This document shows, piece by piece, positions 17,715 to 26,766 of a stretch of 64,000 nucleotides of DNA. This stretch comes from Hyphomicrobiales bacterium (GTDB lineage Bacteria; Pseudomonadota; Alphaproteobacteria; Rhizobiales; MH13), in the NCBI GenBank assembly GCA_017642935.1, contig JAEPOK010000001.1, forward strand, positions 992,001 through 1,056,000, in the 5' to 3' direction. Positions within the stretch are counted from its first letter, which is position 1. Each line of letters begins with the position of its first letter. Below the pieces are notes generated by a model that was not told the origin of the DNA, did no database searches, and worked only from the letters and a program-made list of their open reading frames with translations. The position numbers were made by a program, and so were the translations under genes.

Positions 17715-18836
17715 CTAGCTGACGTTCTTTGCCCCTTCCGACAACGTCGTAAGCTTGGCCCAGGCGATTTCAGGATCCACCGCGCCGAAACCGGCAAAGG
17801 TACCAAACCCGCAATCCGACCCGGCGATCACGCGATCAGAGCCGACAAGATCGACAAACCTCTGCAAGCGCTGGGTCACCAAGTCGGGATGCTCGACGAA
17901 GTTGGTGGTCGTATCGACGACGCCGGGTACCAACACCTTGTCGTCTGGGATGTCGGCCTTGCGATCGGCAAACACCGTCCATTCGTGGCCATGGCGCGGA
18001 TTGGAGGTTTCGAAAAGAACGTAACGTGCCCGCGTGCTCATCAGCGTGTCGAACATCTTGGCCATGCTGATGTCGCAGACATGCGGTCCCTCATAATTGC
18101 CCCAGCAAATGTGCACGCGCACCTTGTCTGCTGGGATGCCTTCAAGAGCCTGATTGAGGGCGTCAACGTTCTGCTGCGCAACTTTCACGAACTCATCGTC
18201 GGACAGGTCGTTGAACAGCATGTGTCGCGATAACGCGAGGTCCGGACAGTCCAACTGTAGGTCAAGGCCAGCATCGACAATCGTGCGGTATTCGTCGCGC
18301 ATCGCTTCGGCGAGCGCTGCCAGATAGGCCTCGCGGTTGGGATAGAAATCGTTTGGCAAAAAGAGCGAGATAACACCTGGTGAAGCTGCATTCATGAAGC
18401 CGCGTTCGACGCCATACATGTCCATTGCCGCTTTCAAGTTCGCGATATCCCTTTCCAGCTCACCCTGCCCTAGTGATTGTACCTCACCGACACACATTGG
18501 CCGCGCGTATTTGGGCGTGCCGTCGCTATCGGCCAGGCGCTTGAGAAAATCTGGAAACAGTTTCAGGTCCGCCGGCGCGTTGCGTGGGCTGTCGCCATCA
18601 AAGCCCGAATAGCGATCTTTCACATAGGTCGCGTAACTGATCTTGGAGGTCTCACCGTCGGAGACGATGTCAATTCCTGCTTCGGCCTGACGGCGTACGT
18701 CTTCCATCACATGTTCGGCCATCGCCGCATCGAAGGCGACTTGATCGAAGTCTTCCTTGCGCTCGCGGGCGAAGATGAAATCAACAACCTTTTGGCTGCG
18801 CGGCAGCGAGCCGACATGGGTGGATAGGACGGGCAT
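17715..18836 (-). CDS. MetE C-terminal-like zinc methyltransferase
   Basis: 373 residues covering only the catalytic barrel of cobalamin-independent methionine synthase. It opens LSTHVGSLPRS, and its zinc-ligand pattern is HICWGN (His-x-Cys) in the middle and GSDCGFGTF (Cys) near the C-terminus, with a Glu in LFETSNPRHGHEW. The barrel transfers a methyl group between a thiol or amine and a folate or other carrier. It is the last gene of the second operon, 11 bases after a SAM methyltransferase. Such short forms need not make methionine; with the cupin and SnoaL neighbours, removal of a methyl group from an imported compound is a plausible inference. Confidence 0.85.
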   Translation of the reverse strand: MPVLSTHVGSLPRSQKVVDFIFARERKEDFDQVAFDAAMAEHVMEDVRRQAEAGIDIVSDGETSKISYATYVKDRYSGFDGDSPRNAPADLKLFPDFLKRLADSDGTPKYARPMCVGEVQSLGQGELERDIANLKAAMDMYGVERGFMNAASPGVISLFLPNDFYPNREAYLAALAEAMRDEYRTIVDAGLDLQLDCPDLALSRHMLFNDLSDDEFVKVAQQNVDALNQALEGIPADKVRVHICWGNYEGPHVCDISMAKMFDTLMSTRARYVLFETSNPRHGHEWTVFADRKADIPDDKVLVPGVVDTTTNFVEHPDLVTQRLQRFVDLVGSDRVIAGSDCGFGTFAGFGAVDPEIAWAKLTTLSEGAKNVS

Positions 18837-18847
18837 GATGCGTTTCC

Positions 18848-19489
18848 TTAATTGGCGGTCTGTTTGTTGCCTGCGAGGATGACGGAGTGGAAGTCGCAGT
18901 CCGGGTCTTCCAGAACGTACTCAACAGATTGAAATCCCGAAGCTTCGAGGAGCGTCTGGTAGGCATCGATTGCAAGGCTCGCGTGATAGACGGTCACGCC
19001 TTCCACTGTCCCGGTCACTTCGCCGTCTTCGTGGCCGATGGTCAGCAGCAGCGCCCCGCCTTCACAAACATGGTCGGCGATGATTGGAAGCGCGGCTGAT
19101 TGCTCCTGCCGAGACAGATGAAAGAACCCATCCCACGATAGAACGCCGTCGAATTGGCGACCAAGATCAAGCTGCCGCATGTCGCCGTGCAGCCACGTCG
19201 CTTGAGGAAAGGTTCGCTGGGCGATGTCCAGCATCGCTTGCGCACCATCAAGACCGATCACCTGACACCCTTGTGACAGCAGATACCGGTCAATTGGGTC
19301 ACCGGTCCCGCAGCCAAGGTCGAGGACATCCGCGCCGTTCGGCAGTTTCGCCAGAAACCTGTCAAGCCACGGTTTTTCGAACAGCCGTTTGGCGCGGTGG
19401 GCATCATAGGCTGCGGCGTGCTCTTCATAGACCTCGCCGGTTCGGTCGTGCGTGGCGGCCAGTTCCGATGAAACGGTATCGTCAGCCAT
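18848..19489 (-). CDS. Class I SAM-dependent methyltransferase
   Basis: 213 residues. SAM-binding motif I is VLDLGCGTGDPIDRYL near residue 55, motif II is VIGLDGAQAMLDIA, and the post-motif acidic residue is in HGDMRQLDL. The catalytic-lid region WDGFFHLSRQEQSAAL follows. A small-molecule O-, N- or S-methyltransferase is likely; the substrate is unknown. Its first codons overlap the end of the cupin gene by 8 nt, so it is part of the same operon. The pairing with a MetE-like protein next door suggests methyl-group handling. Confidence 0.85.
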   Translation of the reverse strand: MADDTVSSELAATHDRTGEVYEEHAAAYDAHRAKRLFEKPWLDRFLAKLPNGADVLDLGCGTGDPIDRYLLSQGCQVIGLDGAQAMLDIAQRTFPQATWLHGDMRQLDLGRQFDGVLSWDGFFHLSRQEQSAALPIIADHVCEGGALLLTIGHEDGEVTGTVEGVTVYHASLAIDAYQTLLEASGFQSVEYVLEDPDCDFHSVILAGNKQTAN

Positions 19490-20447
19490 TCCACGTTGGC
19501 CCGGCAGGGTCGTTGGTGGCGACGACGTGGTAAAGCGCAGCCTCGCCGGTCATCGACGGCATCGCGCGATGCATCACATTTTCCGGCACGCTCATCGTGT
19601 CGCCGGGCGCGAGAACCGTCGTGCCGCCCTCCCAGTCGACACGCCAATGGCCTTTCACCGGCATCAGGACCGACGGCCTGTCATGGCTATGCATGGCCTC
19701 GCTGGCGGAGGCCCGAGTGATGAAATCCATCTCGAATCCTGGCTTATCTCGCAGCATGCCGTGCTCGCCGATGACCTTGGCTGGTGTTCGATCCGCCAGC
19801 GCCACCATGTCCCAATGGCGGGCCACATAGCGTGGGACGACGTCAGCCGTCACAGGTTCCGGATAGGCATTCAGCTCCGCTTCGGTGAGCAGCGGCATTG
19901 GCTTCACTCCGTCGGGTAAGTGTTCGGCTTTTTTGGTGTCGTAGAGTTTGCCTTCCTCGGACAGAACCAACCCATGGCCAGTCGCCTCTTCGATCACCTG
20001 TGGCGCCCAGATGACGCCGCCGCCGGCATCATCGCCGCCCAGGATGGCCATGATCATCCCATAGTCCGTGCCGATATTTTCAAAACCGCGAAAGATGCCC
20101 GTCGGGATGTTGAAGATATCGCCTTCTTCAAGGATGACCTCCCCGGCGGTGCCCCAACGTCCCCAGAAGAATCGCCAGCGCCCAGACAACACAAAGAACA
20201 CTTCAGCTGTGCGGTGGGAGTGCAGCGAGTTGCGGCACTTGGGCGGTTGCCCCGCTGCGCCGATGTTGAAGCCGTGTGGGATCGCAATGTGCACATGCTG
20301 ATCGGGCGACTCCGATACGCCGCCACCAATGATCGTGAAATTCTCTTTCTGATCCGACCCCGGCGTGTGGGCATCAATAAAGGCCGTCTTGCAGGGCCTC
20401 AGTTCGCCGTAGCGCACGATGCGCGATTCCATTTCCTCTGGGGTCAT
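19482..20447 (-). CDS. Bicupin protein (gentisate dioxygenase-like fold)
   Basis: 321 residues with two cupin domains. The first (about residues 75-150) has RNSLHSHRTAEVFFVLSGRW and EEGDIFNIPTGIFRGFENI; the second (about 230-300) has AMHSHDRPSVLMPVKGHWRV and APGDTMSVPENVMHRAM. His and Glu metal ligands are visible in the first; the second has HSH but fewer ligands. Bicupins of this type include dioxygenases, oxalate decarboxylases and sugar-binding proteins. It lies directly after three SnoaL-like genes (3-base gap) and before the methyltransferase (8-nt overlap). A ring- or C-C-cleaving metalloenzyme is possible but unproven. Confidence 0.82.
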   Translation of the reverse strand: MTPEEMESRIVRYGELRPCKTAFIDAHTPGSDQKENFTIIGGGVSESPDQHVHIAIPHGFNIGAAGQPPKCRNSLHSHRTAEVFFVLSGRWRFFWGRWGTAGEVILEEGDIFNIPTGIFRGFENIGTDYGMIMAILGGDDAGGGVIWAPQVIEEATGHGLVLSEEGKLYDTKKAEHLPDGVKPMPLLTEAELNAYPEPVTADVVPRYVARHWDMVALADRTPAKVIGEHGMLRDKPGFEMDFITRASASEAMHSHDRPSVLMPVKGHWRVDWEGGTTVLAPGDTMSVPENVMHRAMPSMTGEAALYHVVATNDPAGPTWNG

Positions 20448-20450
20448 TGG

Positions 20451-21425
20451 TTATCCTGTGGCCAATAGGATCTGTTTCCAGATCGCAACTTCATCAAAAA
20501 GAACGAACTCTCGGCGCAGCCCCCATGGGCCAAATTCGGCATGGCTTGCGCCCATAATGTGGACCTCGGCGCCAGACGGTGCACCGAAGGCGCCATGGCC
20601 GGCATGCTTTCCCGTCAATGACCAGCGAATAGCCGCGCGCTGCGGAAACCCATCAGCATTGTCCATGCCAATCTGATGGTGGATATCGAACGTTGCATCG
20701 GGAAAGGCAGCGCGCAGGCTGAGCCAGAACGCATCCACAGCCTGCCAGCCATGGTCGGTCCGGTAGCCGGGCATGTCGATCTGGCAGGCGCGATCATACG
20801 TGTCGCGAATGGAGGCAAAGTCAGCCCGCATAAGGCGCTGCAGGTTGTCGGCATAGCGTGCGCCAACCTCATGATCATTGCCGGTGCCCTTGTAGCGCCC
20901 GGGTTTGTCAGCTGAGGGCGTGAAAGGCCGCGAAGCGTAATCGAGCCCACCTTCCGTCTCGATTTGATGGCGGGCAAAGGCTGCAACATCCCAGCCGACC
21001 TGGCGGGCAATGGCGCCATTGTCGCGGATCAACCACTCGTCAAAAATCGCATCATCCGCCGCCGCGCAGTCGGCAATGATCCGGTAGCGAAGCTGCTTGC
21101 CGGTTGCCTTACCGTAAACACCGTCGCGGCTGTGCGTCGCTGTCGACATCAGCCGGTGCGAGGACAAGAGATCGCCGGTTTCAGCGCTACCTGACCAGAT
21201 AACGTCCTCGCCAAGCAGTTGCCGATCCGGTAGTTCGGCGAGCACCGCCATGGTGGAATTGATCGAGCCGCGATTGCCGACTGAGATGCCCGACGGCATA
21301 CGCACGATGACATCATCGGCATAATAGTGTTCGAGCGTCGCGATGCCGCGATCTTCCCAGATTTCCTTGGTGATGCCCAAAATGTAGTCGGGAAAGTCCT
21401 TCCATCGCTGGCTGAAACCCTTCAT
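20451..21425 (-). CDS. NTF2/SnoaL-like protein, two-domain (paralogue 1)
   Basis: 324 residues made of two alpha+beta cone domains. The first has ILGITKEIWEDRGIATLEHYYADDVIVRMPSG, typical of SnoaL-like ester cyclases, and later DEWLIRDNGAIARQVGWDV, a diverged form of the NWVxxDxxDxxxQxGVD motif of its three paralogues here. The second contains MRADFASIRDTYDRACQID and ends with EFVLFDEVAIWKQI. The family covers polyketide cyclases, dehydratases and binding proteins, so no reaction can be named. It overlaps the next upstream paralogue by 4 nt (ATGA). Confidence 0.8.
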   Translation of the reverse strand: MKGFSQRWKDFPDYILGITKEIWEDRGIATLEHYYADDVIVRMPSGISVGNRGSINSTMAVLAELPDRQLLGEDVIWSGSAETGDLLSSHRLMSTATHSRDGVYGKATGKQLRYRIIADCAAADDAIFDEWLIRDNGAIARQVGWDVAAFARHQIETEGGLDYASRPFTPSADKPGRYKGTGNDHEVGARYADNLQRLMRADFASIRDTYDRACQIDMPGYRTDHGWQAVDAFWLSLRAAFPDATFDIHHQIGMDNADGFPQRAAIRWSLTGKHAGHGAFGAPSGAEVHIMGASHAEFGPWGLRREFVLFDEVAIWKQILLATG

Positions 21426-22486
21426 GCAAACGCTCCTGCGATGGCTCGCCCGGTGAACGGTTCAAAGCCTTGTTTTGATTTGTTGAAGTCGCGCATGCGC
21501 GCCAGCACATCGACCCCGATTTGATTGTACATGTCGAGCAGGTCGACCATCACCCAGTTTTCCCGAATTTTGCGGTTTTCCAGCCGCCAAAAATCAAGTG
21601 ATCGCATGGTGATGCGCTTGTTGATGGGTGGAATGCCAAGCCAACCATCATGACTGATGGTTTGGATCATGTTCGGCCAGCCGGTTACGGCTGCGTAATT
21701 GCGATCGCCAAAGAAGTGGTAGGTGATCTCGTCCACATATTGGCCGCGATCGGGCATACCGGCCAAGAACGGGATCTGATGCCAGTTGCGGAAGCCTTCA
21801 TACCCCCTGCCCGTCCCGATACCGCTCGGGCCGTACCAGCTCATCTTCTCATGCCAAAATCGGTCCATCTCCATGACCTCTGGACCGCCCTGCGACGGGT
21901 GGCGTTTCATCGCCTGCAGCATGTCAATGATATGCTGGCAGGTGGCGCGGCTCGTCACCTCATCATAAGGCCCTGAAATCAAGCCATCCTGGGTTGCCGG
22001 AGCCGGAACTTGCCACTCGCGGCCAAGGCTTGGCTGCATCGGCCAGGCGCCAGCCTGCATCATCAGCTCAGGGATATCCCAGAGCGCCTGAATTTCCACC
22101 ACCCTGCCCTCTTCAAATCGAAAAAATTCATGAAAGCGTATCGCTGCCATGTGACCGGTTGGTGGAATATCCAGAAAGGGTCGTTGGAACGTGCCGGCGT
22201 AATAGCCACCACACCCGACCCAATGCTGCCCTTCGGGCGTACGCCCGGCCATCACGATGGTGTCACGGCGTTCGAAATCGGGGAAAGCGTTGGCAAGCGG
22301 CGCAAAGGTGCCGACAAACATGGCCGCCGGGCCCACAAGGCTGCCTATCGGATGGCTGAAATTGGCATCCACATTGATACAGAACAGATCATCCATTACC
22401 GCCAGCAATGTGTTTTCGTCATAGTCGTAGAGGGCGGCGCGATAGGGCGCGAGCAAGGCCTTGTGGCGTGTAGGTGCATCCATCAT
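21422..22486 (-). CDS. NTF2/SnoaL-like protein, two-domain (paralogue 2)
   Basis: 354 residues, two SnoaL-like domains. The first opens YDYDENTLLAVMDDLFCINVDANFSHPIGSLVGPAAM and has RFHEFFRFEEGRVVEIQALWD; the second has MSWYGPSGIGTGRGYEGFRNWHQIPFLAGMPD and ends SLDFWRLENRKIRENWVMVD with LLDMYNQIGVDVLARMRDF. It matches the divergent gene 27947-28942 across its length by eye (WFGPAGIGSNY, HYCRIGDGNYAAISGWPSM), so the two are true paralogues. It overlaps both neighbours by 4 nt (ATGA). Function unknown; possibly an isomerase, dehydratase or lyase of a transported compound. Confidence 0.83.
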   Translation of the reverse strand: MMDAPTRHKALLAPYRAALYDYDENTLLAVMDDLFCINVDANFSHPIGSLVGPAAMFVGTFAPLANAFPDFERRDTIVMAGRTPEGQHWVGCGGYYAGTFQRPFLDIPPTGHMAAIRFHEFFRFEEGRVVEIQALWDIPELMMQAGAWPMQPSLGREWQVPAPATQDGLISGPYDEVTSRATCQHIIDMLQAMKRHPSQGGPEVMEMDRFWHEKMSWYGPSGIGTGRGYEGFRNWHQIPFLAGMPDRGQYVDEITYHFFGDRNYAAVTGWPNMIQTISHDGWLGIPPINKRITMRSLDFWRLENRKIRENWVMVDLLDMYNQIGVDVLARMRDFNKSKQGFEPFTGRAIAGAFA

Positions 22487-23025
22487 GCTGCCTCCGATGC
22501 TTGCGGTTTGGGCGGTTCACGCTCACCACGATCAAAGGCTTCCCACCCTTCGCCGCCAAAGACATCGACGCCAAGTTGAGAAAGGACATCGGGAAAATCG
22601 ACCATCACCCAATTGTCGGTGATGCGCCCGTCCTCGACCTTCCAGAAATCCATGTAACGGATCGTGATGCGTTTGCCGGTCGGTGCAATGCCCATGAATG
22701 TGCCGGAATGAGTCGCCTCTTGGCGACCGAACGCGGCGGCCCACTCGCCCATGAACAAACGGGCTTCGTCGATACAGACCTTGTCGGAGAAAGCCGCTTG
22801 AAACGGCCTTTGCCAGTTGGCCTGAAAGGCTTTTAGACCGTTCTTGGTGCCGCAGCCGAAATTGCCCATCCAACGGAAAGACTCGGCGAAAAAGTCACCC
22901 ATGTCGTCGATGCGATGGTCATTGAGACCATCAACCATGGCCTCGATAACACGGCGTGTTTCATCTGTTTTGGATAAGTCGGTATCACGGCTTAATGCCG
23001 CGTGCTCAGGTCGCGAACCTGTCAT
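22483..23025 (-). CDS. NTF2/SnoaL-like protein, single domain (paralogue 3)
   Basis: 180 residues, one SnoaL-like domain: INDHRIDDMGDFFAESFRWMGNFGCG, then SGTFMGIAPTGKRITIRYMDFWKVEDGRI, TDNWVMVDFPDVLSQLGVDVF. The T(G)K.I..R.MDFW pattern is that of SnoaL ester cyclases (COG5485-like), and the closing motif is shared with the other three paralogues. It is the first of the enzyme genes after the permeases, 172 bases downstream of the MalG-type stop, and overlaps the next gene by 4 nt. Function unknown. Confidence 0.83.
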   Translation of the reverse strand: MTGSRPEHAALSRDTDLSKTDETRRVIEAMVDGLNDHRIDDMGDFFAESFRWMGNFGCGTKNGLKAFQANWQRPFQAAFSDKVCIDEARLFMGEWAAAFGRQEATHSGTFMGIAPTGKRITIRYMDFWKVEDGRITDNWVMVDFPDVLSQLGVDVFGGEGWEAFDRGEREPPKPQASEAA

Positions 23026-23197
23026 GCTTTGCCCTCATAAGGAATTGAAGTGATGAGATGCGGTGTCTCAACGCCTTATGAAGTCGCGGGGCATGCGATT
23101 GAGGGCTGGGTGGCGACGCATTGCGCCATGGCGAGCGTTGGAACTCATTTCTCGACGCTCTGCTCCGTTGCAAGCAACGACCACTCTGCTGTTGCGC

Positions 23198-24349
23198 TCA
23201 TCCTTTGACCGCTCCTGCCGTGAGGCCAGAAACGATCTGACGCTGGAAGATCATAACCAGAAGAAACAGTGGGGCGGTGATCGAAACGGCTGCTGCCACA
23301 GCCTCCACCTGATCAGTCGTGGTGGTTTCTCGGTTAAAGTATCCAGCGATAGCCGGCACCATTGTCTGGTTGGACTGGTCAAGCAGCAGCGATGTCACCA
23401 GGAAATCATTGTAGGCGAGCAAGAACGAGAACAAGCCGGTGGTGATCACGCCCGGCCACATAACAGGCATGATGACCCAACGAAACGCCTGGAAATGTGT
23501 GCAGCCGTCAACACGGGCCGCCTCGTCCAGCTCGGCCGGGATGCTCATGAAGAACGATCGCAGCATCCAAATCGTGAAGGGTTGGTTGATGGAAACCAAC
23601 ACCGCAATCACCGCCAGGGGCTGGCCGTAAAGGGTGGGTGCGTTCTCGCCAAGAATCGGTTCCAGGATGGCTGCCGAGTTCACGAAGACCGGCAAATAAC
23701 CTGCAACAAGCACCGAATGCGGCAAGGCGCGGAATATGAGCGCGATGATCAGGATCCAGAACGCCAGCTGGGATCCTGAGCGTGCCAACGCATATCCGGC
23801 GAGCGTGCCGACGGTCAGCGAGATCGTCACCACACCGACTGTAACGATGAGAGAGTTGACGAAATTTCGCCAAAACTCGTTCTCCACCCAGACGGCTTGG
23901 TAGTGAACGGTGGTCAGACCTATGACCGGCTCAAGTCCGAGCGCCCCATTGATAGCACCGAGGATTGGCGGCAGCAGGCCGAAGAAAACCAGCACAAAAC
24001 CAATAGCGAACGCCGCGCTGGCGAGCACCCAGCGAAGGACCGGGTTGCTCCATGGCGCGTCGATGGCAACGAACCTTGGCAACGCCCGTACGGCCACTTG
24101 AAACGCGGCGTAAAGCGCTGCGATGCCGACGACAATATCGATCACCGTCAGACCCTGGCCAGCAGCGCGGGTCATCGGGCCCAAAATGACGTCCAGAGGA
24201 TTGCCGGCGAACGCATCCACCGGCGCCTTGAAGCTCATCACCGCGATCCAGAAGATCGGAAACGCCGCGAGCAAACACCAAAAGGCCAAGAAACTGCCAG
24301 ACGCGACACGCAGGGCGAGAGGTTGGCGCAATGCCTTGGGGCCGGACAT
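23198..24349 (-). CDS. Carbohydrate ABC transporter permease (MalG-type)
   Basis: 383 residues, longer than usual (about 280) because of about 100 extra residues after the first helix with two more hydrophobic stretches (IDIVVGIAALYAAFQVAV and WVLASAAFAIGFVLVFFGLL). The EAA loop is ELDEAARVDGCTHFQAFRWV near residue 275. The start codon ATG directly follows the stop of the MalF-type gene (24350), so they are coupled. It imports the unknown substrate of the second operon. The N-terminal insertion is a subgroup trait worth noting. Confidence 0.9.
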   Translation of the reverse strand: MSGPKALRQPLALRVASGSFLAFWCLLAAFPIFWIAVMSFKAPVDAFAGNPLDVILGPMTRAAGQGLTVIDIVVGIAALYAAFQVAVRALPRFVAIDAPWSNPVLRWVLASAAFAIGFVLVFFGLLPPILGAINGALGLEPVIGLTTVHYQAVWVENEFWRNFVNSLIVTVGVVTISLTVGTLAGYALARSGSQLAFWILIIALIFRALPHSVLVAGYLPVFVNSAAILEPILGENAPTLYGQPLAVIAVLVSINQPFTIWMLRSFFMSIPAELDEAARVDGCTHFQAFRWVIMPVMWPGVITTGLFSFLLAYNDFLVTSLLLDQSNQTMVPAIAGYFNRETTTTDQVEAVAAAVSITAPLFLLVMIFQRQIVSGLTAGAVKG

Positions 24350-25372
24350 CTAGCGGGTCCCCCGGTGATCGCGCCAGGTTTTGCGCAGCAGAGGGATGAG
24401 CAGGATGACGATGCCGATCATCGTCAACATGGCCGATGCAGAGGCGCGCGAGACGGCCCGGTTGCCGGAATCATCTGGCTGCAGGAAGTCGTAAGTCAGC
24501 CATTGCAGCGAAATGACATGGGCCTGCGAGGAAAAGCCGACGATCTCCTCAAATACCCGGTAGGCATCCATCAAGTGGATCAGCGCAACGAAAACGATCA
24601 GCGGCATCAGATGCGGCACGATGATGTACCAGAGCCGCTGCCAACGCGACGCGCCATCAATGATCGCCGCCTCCACTGTGTCGGAGTTCACCGTCTGAAG
24701 GCCGGCATAGAAGATCACAAATGCAAACGGCGCGACGTGCCAGACGCGATAGAACAGCATCAAAATCTCGATGGTCCAGCCTTGTGCGAACATCGCGATG
24801 TCGCGCTCCAGATACCATTCAAGCCCGCGGGTCAGGATGCCGTCACCGACGAAGAGCCAGCGAATGGATAGCGCACCAATCACAGGCGTGATGATGAAGG
24901 GTAGCAGGGAAACGAAGATCACCGGGCCGCGGACCGCCTTGGCGGCATTGTTGACGGCTAGCGCAATCGCCAGCCCGACGCCGATCACCAGGGGCAGCGT
25001 GATCAATGTGAAGGTGAGCGTGAAGCGCAGCGCCTTCCAAAAGTCGATGGCGAGCAGCCCACCGATATCGAAGTTGGAGACTGCCGCCCAGGCACGTTCG
25101 GGTTCCAAGACGTTGCGATAGCTTTGCAGCCCGACAAACGTCGTTTCGCGAACCACCCGACCATTGTCATCCAAAACCGGTTGGCTGCGGGTTTCGGTGG
25201 TGCAGGTTTGTTGCAGAAAACCTGGCGTGCAGACCTCTTCGGTCACCAGTTCGACGACCGGCTGCGTCAGGTAGAAACTCTGCGTGAAGACGCTGACCAA
25301 CGGCGCCGCAATGAAGAGCAGCATCAGGAAGATGGATGGGCCAACAAAGGCGGCGAAAGTGCGGAACTTCAT
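24350..25372 (-). CDS. Carbohydrate ABC transporter permease (MalF-type)
   Basis: 340 residues with about six membrane helices. The first helix (FVGPSIFLMLLFIAAPLVSVF) is followed by a periplasmic loop of about 65 residues that holds two cysteines (EEVCTPGFLQQTCTTET), which could form a disulfide. The EAA loop is DTVEAAIIDGASRWQRLWYI near residue 230. It sits between the binding protein gene (separated by an 84-base gap with a hairpin) and the partner permease. Membrane component of the same importer. Confidence 0.9.
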   Translation of the reverse strand: MKFRTFAAFVGPSIFLMLLFIAAPLVSVFTQSFYLTQPVVELVTEEVCTPGFLQQTCTTETRSQPVLDDNGRVVRETTFVGLQSYRNVLEPERAWAAVSNFDIGGLLAIDFWKALRFTLTFTLITLPLVIGVGLAIALAVNNAAKAVRGPVIFVSLLPFIITPVIGALSIRWLFVGDGILTRGLEWYLERDIAMFAQGWTIEILMLFYRVWHVAPFAFVIFYAGLQTVNSDTVEAAIIDGASRWQRLWYIIVPHLMPLIVFVALIHLMDAYRVFEEIVGFSSQAHVISLQWLTYDFLQPDDSGNRAVSRASASAMLTMIGIVILLIPLLRKTWRDHRGTR

Positions 25373-25417
25373 GCCATCTCCCTTTCCGTGGTTTTGCCGA
25401 ATGGGCCTTGCTGCGGA

Positions 25418-25445
25418 CCGGGACCGACCCGTGGGCCGGTCCCGG
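25418..25445 (-). terminator. Hairpin between binding protein and permease genes
   Basis: CCGGGACCG (25418-25426) pairs with CGGTCCCGG (25437-25445) across a 10-base loop. It follows the binding protein stop on the minus strand and has no T-run. Such hairpins are known in importer operons to leave more binding-protein mRNA than permease mRNA, which is the likely role here. Confidence 0.6.
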
Positions 25446-25456
25446 CGTTTTTCGGT

Positions 25457-26683
25457 TTAGAGAATCCCGGCTTCTTCAGCGGCCGTGAGATATTCGGTTT
25501 CCACTGCTTCGAGCGTTTCTTCGGCCGACAGTTCGCCGGTGAAGAAGGCTGGCAGCTGGTTGCCAAGCGCAGTGTGCATCAGCCCCATTTCTGTCGATGA
25601 CGGATAGGATTGCGGCGCAGGGTCGGACGTTGCCGTGGCGATGGCACCTTCGGCCAAACGGTTCGGCTCATAGCCCGGGATCAGCCAGATGGCATCCTCG
25701 TTGTTTTCCATCACCATGTCGGTGTCGATGCCTTCCAGCGCGACCTGGAAGGCGGCTTCGGCTTCGTCGTCGGTGATGTTGGAGGCGATTACGATGCCGT
25801 CCCACCACAAGGTGGTGGCAGGCGCACCGTTGGGCATGGCGCGCGGTGCAGCAGCCGTGCTGACCAGGCCCACAACCTGGCTCTCATCAGGATTGTCCAT
25901 GGCCGCAGCGCGCGAGGCCCAGAGATTGGCCATCGCGATGGTGCCCTGCTGGAACTGCTGCTGCACATAGGTGCTGTCGGAGACCAGGTACTCCGGGTCC
26001 ATGAACTCCGTCAGGCGCGCCATCATCTCCAGGGCGTTCACGCCAGCGTCGGAATTGACGTTCGGTGTGCCGTCATCATTGACGAAATTCCCGCCAAACC
26101 CGAGGAACATGTTGTTGAAATCCTGAGCGATATTCCACCCGGCTTTCATCGTTCCGCCAAGCGGATACTCCACCACGCCAGCTTCCTGGATCGCTTCAGC
26201 AGCGATAATGACCTCGTCCCAAGTCGTTGGAACATCCAAGCCAAGATCATCGAAGATGTCCTGGCGGTACATCAGATGCTGGGTGTTCACCATCATCGCC
26301 ACGGCCATGATCTGGCCATCGACACGGATCAGCTGGTTGGGTGACAGATCTTGGCCATACGCAGCCACCAGATCATCAAGCGGGCGGATTGTGCCTTCGT
26401 TTAGCAGCGGCGTGACCGTCCCGTTCGACACGCCACCGATCTGATAAAGGGCGGGGTCAGCGGCGAAGGCCGCCGGCTGCTTGGTGCGGAATTCCTGATC
26501 AAGCTCAGCGGTGAAATTTCCGCATTCAGCCATCGCGTCGGTGACCGACTTCCAGGCCTCAAATCCTGCGGTCAGCGACGACAGTTCCACATCATTGTCG
26601 ATAGCGCAGTCGGCATACGCCACCGAGCCGGACGCCATGATCGCACCGATCGATACGGCACTGGCGAGAAGAAGTTTTTTCAT
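25457..26683 (-). CDS. ABC transporter sugar-binding protein (family 1)
   Basis: 408 residues with a Sec signal peptide (MKKLLLASAVSIGAIMASG, cleavage probably after VAYA near residue 24). The mature part has the family 1 pattern ELDQEFRTKQPAAFAADPALYQIG and DIFDDLGLDVPTTWDEVIIAAEAI. Two Cys at about 26 and 57 may pair. It is periplasmic and passes its ligand to the two downstream permeases. It follows the ATPase gene by 83 bases. The ligand is unknown; the protein is distinct from the Tat-exported binding protein at 4394-6067. Confidence 0.9.
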   Translation of the reverse strand: MKKLLLASAVSIGAIMASGSVAYADCAIDNDVELSSLTAGFEAWKSVTDAMAECGNFTAELDQEFRTKQPAAFAADPALYQIGGVSNGTVTPLLNEGTIRPLDDLVAAYGQDLSPNQLIRVDGQIMAVAMMVNTQHLMYRQDIFDDLGLDVPTTWDEVIIAAEAIQEAGVVEYPLGGTMKAGWNIAQDFNNMFLGFGGNFVNDDGTPNVNSDAGVNALEMMARLTEFMDPEYLVSDSTYVQQQFQQGTIAMANLWASRAAAMDNPDESQVVGLVSTAAAPRAMPNGAPATTLWWDGIVIASNITDDEAEAAFQVALEGIDTDMVMENNEDAIWLIPGYEPNRLAEGAIATATSDPAPQSYPSSTEMGLMHTALGNQLPAFFTGELSAEETLEAVETEYLTAAEEAGIL

Positions 26684-26766
26684 GAGATTGTCTCTCCCTT
26701 GGTTTTGGCCGGCCTCTGGCTCGGCGATTATCTCGAAGGCCGAAACGGCCCAAATCTTGGACTCAA

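Noticed and set aside
16487-17806. 439-codon frame antisense to the UxaA-type gene
   Set aside because: Composition is that of a shadow frame (rich in Arg, His, Cys), and the plus strand encodes a complete UxaA protein. The same reasoning rejects long antisense frames at 1163-2203, 23897-24871, 30438-31325 and 39039-40211.
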